Shown piece after piece: positions 1 to 4,706 of a stretch of DNA of 6,370 nucleotides (position 1 is its first letter; each line of letters opens with the position of its first letter). The notes under the pieces are model-generated. The model was not told the origin of the DNA. It was given only the letters and a program-made list of their open reading frames with translations, and searched no databases. The DNA comes from Acidobacteriota bacterium. GTDB lineage: Bacteria > Acidobacteriota > Terriglobia > Terriglobales > Acidobacteriaceae. The stretch is from assembly GCA_021810735.1 (NCBI GenBank), contig JAJZIF010000234.1, positions 1 through 6,370 on the forward strand. Reading direction: 5' to 3'. Both the position numbers and the translations under genes were made by a program.

Positions 1-42
1 GAGGCAGCCGGTTGGAGAGGGTGGTGAAGGCAGAAAACAGCA

Positions 43-72
43 GGCCCGCTTTCCAGCGGGCCTTTCTTTTTC
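43..72 (+). terminator. Rho-independent terminator of an upstream plus-strand gene
   Basis: A perfect 8-bp GC-rich stem (GGCCCGCT at 43-50 with AGCGGGCC at 55-62) closes a TTCC tetraloop. It is followed directly by a T-rich tail (TTTCTTTTT, 63-71), the classic layout of an intrinsic terminator reading rightwards. The terminated gene lies left of the window or ends in its first bases; one frame that is open from base 1 stops at a TGA at 25-27, but eight codons are too few to name anything. Confidence 0.88.
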
Positions 73-406
73 CAGAGGCGTAAAGGATGGGTTCCAGGAG
101 GTGTAGTAGCGGGGTCCGCACCAGGCGGCCGGGTCTTGCAGGAGGAACAACTTACAGGTGAGCTAAGTGATTGACTGCCTCTTCTTGTTACTGAGATAGA
201 TGCAGGTTGGATGCCGGGGTTGTTCGCTATTCTTAGAGATTTTTCATGGTGCGGCGCGGCGGGCCACAACATCCACAGCGATGCAGCCCGCTCTACTGAA
301 AATCATCTCTGCAGCGTGAGATTGCCGGAATGGATCTCGGGATCCAGGAGTGGGGCTCTCTGAGGCCATTCGCCAGAGGGCCGGGGTGCGACCAAGGGTG
401 ACCGAT
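73..406. other. Intergenic stretch with no convincing gene
   Basis: This lies between the upstream terminator and the 3' end of the minus-strand outer-membrane gene. All frames are broken except for short ORFs. The best is a 50-codon frame at 211-363 (+) with only a weak AGG ahead of its ATG and no recognisable sequence. A TTGACT at 171-176 with GATAGA at 195-200 (18-bp spacing) is a poor promoter match. A 6-bp hairpin (TGGATC 331-336, TCGG loop, GATCCA 341-346) lies about 60 bases beyond the minus-strand stop. It could be a weak terminator for that gene, but it lacks a real T-tract on either strand. I see no tRNA, repeat array or riboswitch here. Confidence 0.5.
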
Positions 407-1669
407 TCAGAAGCGTACTCCCCAACCGAAACTCAGCATGAGACCTGTCCGCGTCTGCTCCGGCATCACATATTTCGTCCCCACCTCAACGCCATTCTTT
501 GGCAGGTACTGCCAGACGGTCTTCGGTTGGTAGAAGATGGTGTCGCTTCCAGCGTCGAAGCGCAGAATGGTGTGACGTGACGGATAGACTTCCCAGACTG
601 CTCCCACATCGAGAAGAGGACTTGTGAACATACCGCGGTCCAGGAAGAGGCTTCCGTCGGGGCGGAAGCCGATCTTCTTTTCTGTTTCGCCAAAGGTAAT
701 TGTTCCGCCGCGCAGCTTGGCAAAATATCCCATCCGGCCGCGACGAAGGCCCATCTTCAAGCCGGTGAGCGCCTCCAGCGACCGGCCGCCGGTCTGCTGA
801 GCCGAATAGACGTATTGCTCATCCCGTTCCGGGCCAGAATGGATGACAGCCGAATCCCAAGAGAGATGCCGGCTGAAGTTCCAGGATGTCCAGAGGCCCA
901 GACTTGGGTAGGTATTCAGGATGCCGGGCAGGCCCTGAATTCGGGGCTGGAGAACGAAGCTTACCCCCAGATCCCAGGGCGATTTCGCGGGGGCACGTCC
1001 GGCTTCGGCATTGACATTGCGGAGAGCTCCAAAGCTCCTTGTGATCCCGATTTGGGCGTCAAAGTGCTGCAGAACGCCTCCGTCCCGGTATGCACTGGCC
1101 AATCCGTCTGGGTAGCGCGAGAGTACCTGATCAAATTCTGTACTGAGCAGGTGTCCGGCATCGATACGCAGGGTATATCTGCCGAAAAGGTGGCGTTCCA
1201 CCACACCGCCGTATTCGAGCGCGAAATTCGTAATCCGCGAACAATTGGAATACGGCTTCGGCGAGTAGTACCAGGCCCCACAACTCCAGGAAGCGACTCC
1301 CACGTCTGTTTTCCCATAGAAGCCCCAGGTTCTGCCGCGCCATCCCGCTTTGATGCCTCCGAGCGCGAGGGTTTCGTGGCCAGATTCAAGCGCATTCGTT
1401 TTGAAAAACCCTGTCCACGGTTCAACGGTGCCCTCTACGGCCAGCGTGGGTGAGAGGTTGCGAGTGTAGGTGAAGGACGGGGTCGGGGGTTGAAGGTAAT
1501 GATGGTATGCCGGCTGGCCGTTGTTGTCGTATTGCTGGTCCCAAGTCTGGGCCTGGAGACCGACTGTCACCTCGTTGGTTGAATATTGTTGTGCGCGGGC
1601 GTGGATTACAACAGCCAAGGGGACCAGGATGATTGCTCCCCAAATAAGACACCGGTATCGAATCAGCAT
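407..1669 (-). CDS. Outer-membrane beta-barrel protein with internal duplication
   Basis: This predicted 420-residue outer-membrane protein has no family I can name. The N-terminus (MLIRYR, then a hydrophobic run to about residue 24, then ARA before QQ) is a signal peptide with a type I cleavage site near residue 26. The mature part has alternating aromatic/small-residue strands, no long hydrophobic helix, and ends in Phe (GWGVRF), the usual signature for insertion by the BAM machinery. Residues 33-214 and 233-420 look like two copies of one eight-strand module; matching landmarks include RIDAG (168-172) with RFDAG (370-374). Cys130 and Cys143 fall in a predicted surface loop and could form a disulfide. 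I chose the ATG at 1669 because GGGAG lies 5 bases upstream; an in-frame GTG at 1687 would add six residues and has no such site. It lies 63 bases after the glycosidase gene, so co-transcription is likely. Transport or binding of sugars is only a guess. Confidence 0.82.
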   Translation of the reverse strand: MLIRYRCLIWGAIILVPLAVVIHARAQQYSTNEVTVGLQAQTWDQQYDNNGQPAYHHYLQPPTPSFTYTRNLSPTLAVEGTVEPWTGFFKTNALESGHETLALGGIKAGWRGRTWGFYGKTDVGVASWSCGAWYYSPKPYSNCSRITNFALEYGGVVERHLFGRYTLRIDAGHLLSTEFDQVLSRYPDGLASAYRDGGVLQHFDAQIGITRSFGALRNVNAEAGRAPAKSPWDLGVSFVLQPRIQGLPGILNTYPSLGLWTSWNFSRHLSWDSAVIHSGPERDEQYVYSAQQTGGRSLEALTGLKMGLRRGRMGYFAKLRGGTITFGETEKKIGFRPDGSLFLDRGMFTSPLLDVGAVWEVYPSRHTILRFDAGSDTIFYQPKTVWQYLPKNGVEVGTKYVMPEQTRTGLMLSFGWGVRF

Positions 1670-1674
1670 CGGTT

Positions 1675-1679
1675 CTCCC
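1675..1679 (-). promoter_or_regulatory. Ribosome binding site fixing the outer-membrane gene start
   Basis: GGGAG on the minus strand sits 5 bases before the ATG at 1669. It lies inside the alternative GTG-started reading (1687), so it favours the ATG. Starting there also places the signal peptide's charged n-region (MLIRYR) directly at the N-terminus. Confidence 0.6.
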
Positions 1680-1732
1680 AGCAGCACTCTATGCGATCTT
1701 TGGCCAGCAACAGAATAAAGTGAGGCCGCGGG

Positions 1733-3085
1733 TTACTCGTCCTTGTGCTCGACGAGGAGCAGGCGGCAGCCGTGGGGCGGCACCATGACCTGAATGTCGC
1801 TCCTGGAGCCAAGCGATTGATGGGACCAGAGGTCGGCAACGATGCGTGGGCCGACGAGGCCGGACTGGTTCCAGTTGGCGGACATGACGCGGGCTGTGTC
1901 TTCGAAGTTGAAGAGAGCGACATAGAGGCCGTCCTCGCCGGCCGCCGCCCAGATGGAGCCGTTCTCATTCAGCGTGAGGGGGTGGTTGCCGTAGGAGTGC
2001 TGGTCAATGGCGATGACCTGAGGATTGGTGAGGAGGGATAGGGTATAGGGGTCCATCTTGAGGAGGTTGCCGCCCATGATGAGCGGGGATTTGGCGATGG
2101 ACCAGAGGGTGACGAGGGTGCGCTCTTCCTCGTGGTTGAGACGGGAGACGCGCGGCTTTCCCCAGCCGGGATGGGGAGCGAGCGTGCCGATGGGGAGCAT
2201 GTCGGCGTCGGGCCAATGGCCTGGGCCGCGGAACGGGATCCACTGAGCGAGGAGTCCGAACTGGGCGGTGAGGGATTGCGGGAAGCTGGGCGCATCGGGG
2301 GGCTTGGACCAGACGTCCCACATATCGTTGGAGATGCGCCACATATTGGCGTTGTTTTCAGCGTTGAGGGCGTCTTTGAGGGGTGTGGGCCCGGGGGAAA
2401 GGCTGAGGACGATGGGCCGACCGGTTTTGAGGATGGCCTTGTGGATCATCTGGATTTCTTTGGCGTTGTAGGGCTGGGAGATGCAGTCGACCTTGAGGAA
2501 GTCGACGCCCCAGGAGGCGTACATCCTGAGCATGGAGTCGTAATAGGCCTGGCCGGCGGCATTGTCTTTGACGCCGTAATTGTCGGAGTTCCAGGCGCAG
2601 ACGTCGGATGTTTTGGCGGCCTGACGGGCGGTGAACCGGGAGCCAAGGATGGGCAGGTTTTTCGCGACGGCTTCACGTGGGATGCCATGAATGATGTGAA
2701 TGCCGAATTTGAGACCGAGGGAGTGGACGTAGTCGGCGATGGCCTTGAAGCCGCTGGGGAAGCGGTTGGGCGCGGGGAGATAGAGGCCGTTGGGTGAAAT
2801 GTTGTAGCCTTCGACCTTGCGCGGGACGCCTTTCTTGTCAGGGTAGCCGGCGAACCAGCCTTCGTCGATGATCATGTACTGCCAGCCGTACTTTTGCAGG
2901 TGCTGGTGCATGTAGTCGGCTTCGTGCTCGAACTCAGATTGGTTGATGGTGAGCCCGAAGGAGTCCCAGCTGTTCCAGCCCATGGGGGGCGTGGCGGCGA
3001 CGATGTTCTGGGCGGTGGCGGCGGGCAGCAGAGCGAGAGCCAGACCAGCGAAAACAAGGGAAGACAGGAGGCGGGAACGCAGCAT
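1733..3085 (-). CDS. Secreted GH27 alpha-galactosidase-like glycoside hydrolase
   Basis: This 450-residue glycoside hydrolase of family 27, in clan GH-D, is a retaining enzyme with a (beta/alpha)8 barrel and a C-terminal beta-sandwich. Residues 1-25 form a signal peptide (hydrophobic core, ATA before QN), so the enzyme is exported, probably to the periplasm. Family landmarks in order are PPMGWNSWDSFG (33-44), DEGWF (74-78), FLKVD with the expected nucleophile Asp200, WRISND with the expected acid/base Asp254, GHWPDADMLPIG (289-300) and TLWSIAKSPLIMGGNL (326-341). From about residue 355 the C-terminal beta domain follows. The loop that reads CEWP in classical alpha-galactosidases is SLSPGPT here (228-234), and the DD pair of the active site is Asp74-Glu75, so the exact substrate is uncertain. 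I placed the start at 3085, where GGAG lies 5 bases upstream and the signal peptide begins. The frame stays open further upstream only because it runs antisense through ispD. Confidence 0.9.
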   Translation of the reverse strand: MLRSRLLSSLVFAGLALALLPAATAQNIVAATPPMGWNSWDSFGLTINQSEFEHEADYMHQHLQKYGWQYMIIDEGWFAGYPDKKGVPRKVEGYNISPNGLYLPAPNRFPSGFKAIADYVHSLGLKFGIHIIHGIPREAVAKNLPILGSRFTARQAAKTSDVCAWNSDNYGVKDNAAGQAYYDSMLRMYASWGVDFLKVDCISQPYNAKEIQMIHKAILKTGRPIVLSLSPGPTPLKDALNAENNANMWRISNDMWDVWSKPPDAPSFPQSLTAQFGLLAQWIPFRGPGHWPDADMLPIGTLAPHPGWGKPRVSRLNHEEERTLVTLWSIAKSPLIMGGNLLKMDPYTLSLLTNPQVIAIDQHSYGNHPLTLNENGSIWAAAGEDGLYVALFNFEDTARVMSANWNQSGLVGPRIVADLWSHQSLGSRSDIQVMVPPHGCRLLLVEHKDE

Positions 3086-3090
3086 AGTGA

Positions 3091-3094
3091 CTCC
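3091..3094 (-). promoter_or_regulatory. Ribosome binding site for the GH27 gene
   Basis: GGAG on the minus strand sits 5 bases ahead of the ATG at 3085. It decides the start: the reading frame is open for another 135 codons upstream, including an ATG at 3133, but that sequence has no good ribosome site and runs into the divergent ispD gene. Confidence 0.6.
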
Positions 3095-3121
3095 GATAGT
3101 TAGTAGCGTAATGCCGGGAAC

Positions 3122-3127
3122 AGTGTA
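3122..3127 (-). promoter_or_regulatory. Possible -10 element for the GH27/outer-membrane operon
   Basis: TACACT on the minus strand matches the sigma-70 -10 consensus at four of six positions. It would start transcription roughly 30 bases before the GH27 ATG, leaving room for its ribosome site. No clear -35 hexamer is seen at 16-18 bases, so this is a weak call. Confidence 0.25.
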
Positions 3128-3142
3128 GATCATTGCGGCGAC

Positions 3143-3151
3143 TGGTATACT
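3143..3151 (+). promoter_or_regulatory. Extended -10 promoter for ispD
   Basis: TGG followed by TATACT (3146-3151) forms an extended -10 element (TGn plus a hexamer matching TATAAT at five of six positions). The usual start point 6-8 bases downstream falls at about 3158-3160, directly at the ispD start codon region. No good -35 is visible, which extended -10 promoters can tolerate. No Shine-Dalgarno sequence precedes either candidate ispD ATG, so a leaderless or nearly leaderless message is plausible. Confidence 0.5.
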
Positions 3152-3154
3152 CCA

Positions 3155-3880
3155 ATGCTTATGCGGGTATTCGTCATACTGCCGGCGGCGGGTCTGGGCA
3201 CGCGCATGGCTACTGGCCATGGAACGCCTCAGAGTCCCAAACAATTCCTCGAACTCGGGGGCATCCCCGTGTTGATTCACACGCTGCGGGCGTTTGCCGC
3301 GGTGCCGTCTGTGACGCGGATGTATGTAGCTGTGCGGGCGGGCGAGATGGAGCGCGTGGAGGCGCAGGTGAGCGAGCATGGCCTGGCCGACAAGGTGCGC
3401 GTGGTGATGGGAGGCGACTCGCGGCAGGAAAGCGTGTCGCATGCGCTGGCGGCGGTGGAGTGCGACGACGAGGACATTCTGCTGGTGCATGATGCGGTGC
3501 GTCCGCTGATTGAACCGGCGGTGATTGAGCGCACGATCGAGGCTGCGCAGAAATCGGGAGCGGCGATTGTGGGGCTGCCCGCGGTGGACACGATCAAGCA
3601 GGTGGAACGGACGGCGGACGGCGCGCTGATTACGGCGACGATTCCGCGGGAGTATATCGTGCAGGCGCAGACGCCGCAGGGATTTCGCGCAGGACTGTTG
3701 CGCCGCGCATTCGCCGAGGCCGAAGCGGATGGGTTTACGGGGACCGACGAGGCGAGCGTGGTGGAACGCGCCGGAGCGCAGGTGATGGTGGTTCCGGGCT
3801 CGCCTACGAATCTGAAAATCACGCAGCCGGGCGACCTGGATCTGGCCGAGTTCTATCTTCGCCAGCGTGCTTCAAGGTAA
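3155..3880 (+). CDS. ispD: 2-C-methyl-D-erythritol 4-phosphate cytidylyltransferase
   Basis: IspD is a cytosolic enzyme that joins CTP and 2-C-methyl-D-erythritol 4-phosphate to give CDP-methylerythritol and pyrophosphate, the third step of the MEP isoprenoid pathway. The 241 residues match the family's usual length. The nucleotide-binding loop is PAAGLGTRM (10-18) with Arg17, followed by SPKQFLEL with Lys29. MGGDSRQESV (85-94), LVHDAVRP (110-117, Asp113), IPREYIVQAQTPQGF (163-177, Arg165), GTDEASVVE (196-204) and NLKIT (219-223, Lys221) are the other family signatures and supply the expected catalytic and substrate-binding residues. The loop between Arg17 and Lys29 is about five residues longer than in the E. 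coli enzyme. A second ATG at 3161 gives a 239-residue protein and may be the true start, because the -10 element lies so close. ispF follows after 20 bases, so the two are probably one transcript. Confidence 0.96.
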   Translation: MLMRVFVILPAAGLGTRMATGHGTPQSPKQFLELGGIPVLIHTLRAFAAVPSVTRMYVAVRAGEMERVEAQVSEHGLADKVRVVMGGDSRQESVSHALAAVECDDEDILLVHDAVRPLIEPAVIERTIEAAQKSGAAIVGLPAVDTIKQVERTADGALITATIPREYIVQAQTPQGFRAGLLRRAFAEAEADGFTGTDEASVVERAGAQVMVVPGSPTNLKITQPGDLDLAEFYLRQRASR

Positions 3881-3900
3881 GCTGGAAGACGGTAGCCAGG

Positions 3901-4521
3901 ATGAAGATACGCATTGGATACGGATGGGATTCGCACGCCTTCAAGCCGGGTGTGCCGCTCAGAATTGGCGGGCTTGCCATTGAGCATCCCGAGGGACTGG
4001 CGGGGCACTCGGACGGAGATGTGCTGCTGCACGCGATTACCGATGCGCTGCTGGGGGCGGTTTCGGCCGGGGATATCGGCAGCTTCTTTCCGCCGGGCGA
4101 TGCGCGCTGGAAGGGCGCGGACTCGGCGATCTTTTTGAACATTGCGCTCGAAGAGATACAGAACGCCGGATACAGGATTGCCAACGTGGATACGACGCTG
4201 GTGCTGGCGGCGCCGAAGATCGCGCCGATCGCGGGCGAGATACGGGAGCGGGTGGCGTCGCTGCTGGATATTCCGCCGGGGGACGTGAGCATCAAGGCGA
4301 AGACGCCGGAGGGCCTAGGGCTGGATCACGTGGCGCAGGCGCATGCGGTCGTGCTGCTGGAACGCGTGGAAGAAAACAACGATGTGCGCGTGATGCATGC
4401 GGAGATTGACGAGACGATGAGCGTGGGTGCGGACGAGATCGACGAGATGCTGAAGGAGATGTCGCGGGGACGGAAGTCTGCGGTGAAGAAGCCGGCGTTC
4501 GATACGGAAGACTTTACGTAG
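3901..4521 (+). CDS. ispF: 2-C-methyl-D-erythritol 2,4-cyclodiphosphate synthase with C-terminal tail
   Basis: IspF cyclises CDP-methylerythritol 2-phosphate to methylerythritol 2,4-cyclodiphosphate with release of CMP, two steps after IspD (IspE lies between them and is not in this window). The family works as a homotrimer with a divalent metal at each site. The metal ligands are visible as Asp10 and His12 (YGWDSHAF) and His44 (within SDGDVLLHAITDALLG). GDIGSFFP (58-65), KGADS (71-75) and KAKTPEGLG (132-140) are further family motifs, with Glu137 in the CDP-binding region. The canonical fold ends near residue 155. About 50 further residues follow, first acidic and helix-like (ETMSVGADEIDEMLKEM), then basic (SRGRKSAVKK), so the protein is 206 residues instead of about 160. 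The tail's role is unknown. It is closely spaced after ispD and has no strong ribosome site of its own. Confidence 0.96.
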   Translation: MKIRIGYGWDSHAFKPGVPLRIGGLAIEHPEGLAGHSDGDVLLHAITDALLGAVSAGDIGSFFPPGDARWKGADSAIFLNIALEEIQNAGYRIANVDTTLVLAAPKIAPIAGEIRERVASLLDIPPGDVSIKAKTPEGLGLDHVAQAHAVVLLERVEENNDVRVMHAEIDETMSVGADEIDEMLKEMSRGRKSAVKKPAFDTEDFT

Positions 4522-4523
4522 AT

Positions 4524-4558
4524 AGCTATCAGCCGTTAGCTCTTAGCTTTCAGCTTTT
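4524..4558. repeat. Five-copy 7-bp tandem repeat
   Basis: Just after the ispF stop, the triplet AGC recurs exactly every 7 bases (4524, 4531, 4538, 4545, 4552). This gives five units: AGCTATC, AGCCGTT, AGCTCTT, AGCTTTC, AGCTTTT, with rough consensus AGCTNTY. It resembles short heptamer tandem repeats known from intergenic DNA of cyanobacteria and, from memory, of acidobacteria. It does not encode anything recognisable. Confidence 0.7.
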
Positions 4559-4570
4559 GGTTGAACCGCA

Positions 4571-4616
4571 GATTCTTCGCTTCGTTTCGCCAGGGCGAAA
4601 CTTCGCTCAGAATGAC
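4571..4616. repeat. REP-like palindromic intergenic element
   Basis: A nested inverted repeat: the inner stem GTTTCGC (4584-4590) pairs with GCGAAAC (4595-4601) around CAGG, and the outer arms ATTCT (4572-4576) and AGAAT (4609-4613) also pair. On the minus strand the ends read GTCATTCTGAGCGAAG and GAAGCGAAGAATC. I recall these as the two ends of a common dispersed repeat in acidobacterial and some other genomes; this copy carries an extra central palindrome. Only one copy is present in the window, so its dispersed nature is inferred. Confidence 0.55.
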
Positions 4617-4636
4617 CCATCTTCAGGGATGGGTTT
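4615..4636 (+). terminator. Hairpin after ispF, possible weak terminator
   Basis: ACCCATC (4615-4621) pairs perfectly with GATGGGT (4628-4634) around a six-base loop, and three T's follow from 4634. The stem is suitable for an intrinsic terminator of the ispD-ispF transcript, but the T-tract is short (TTTCATGTT). It could equally be part of the adjoining palindromic repeat. Confidence 0.35.
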
Positions 4637-4648
4637 CATGTTGGCGAG

Positions 4649-4680
4649 ATATTTGTAACAAATGGCGCCATATTTGTAAT
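4649..4680. promoter_or_regulatory. Direct and inverted repeat block upstream of gltX
   Basis: ATATTTGTAA occurs twice (4649-4658 and 4670-4679), exactly 21 bases apart, about two helical turns. Between and across the copies lie a 10-bp perfect palindrome ATGGCGCCAT (4662-4671) and an inverted pair ACAAAT/ATTTGT (4658-4663, 4672-4677). Each copy contains TTGTAA, a four-of-six match to a -35 hexamer. From the second copy, a 17-base spacer leads to AAGAAT (4697-4702), a four-of-six -10. The block may hold the gltX promoter and an operator; no regulator is identified. Confidence 0.4.
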
Positions 4681-4706
4681 AGAACAGGTTACTTTCAAGA
4701 ATTTTC

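Noticed and set aside
211..363. 50-codon ORF in the left intergenic stretch
   Set aside because: Weak ribosome site, no recognisable sequence, and a length easily reached by chance.
815..1453. 212-codon plus-strand ORF opposite the outer-membrane gene
   Set aside because: No recognisable motif or ribosome site; the opposite strand has a signal peptide, beta-strand pattern and terminal Phe.
2132..2797. 221-codon plus-strand ORF opposite the GH27 gene
   Set aside because: Gly/Val/Asp-rich antisense reading of a GC-rich gene, with no family motif; the opposite strand carries an unmistakable enzyme.
3083..3133. Alternative GH27 start at the ATG at 3133 (MIYTVPGITLLTIGVT ahead of the chosen start)
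   Set aside because: It has no ribosome site, would leave only 21 bases for two divergent promoters, and would put a second hydrophobic stretch ahead of a complete signal peptide.
3086..3490. Upstream extension of the GH27 reading frame to 585 residues
   Set aside because: It runs antisense through the 5' half of ispD, has low-complexity His/Arg-rich content, and would bury the signal peptide in the middle of the protein. The ATG at 3085 has a proper ribosome site.
3277..3822. 181-codon minus-strand ORF opposite ispD
   Set aside because: Ser/Thr/Ala/Arg-rich shadow typical of antisense GC-rich coding sequence; ispD has all its catalytic motifs.
4524..4636. CRISPR array or structured RNA
   Set aside because: The repeats are 7 bases with no spacers, and the adjoining hairpins are short simple palindromes with no riboswitch or tRNA-like architecture that I recognise.
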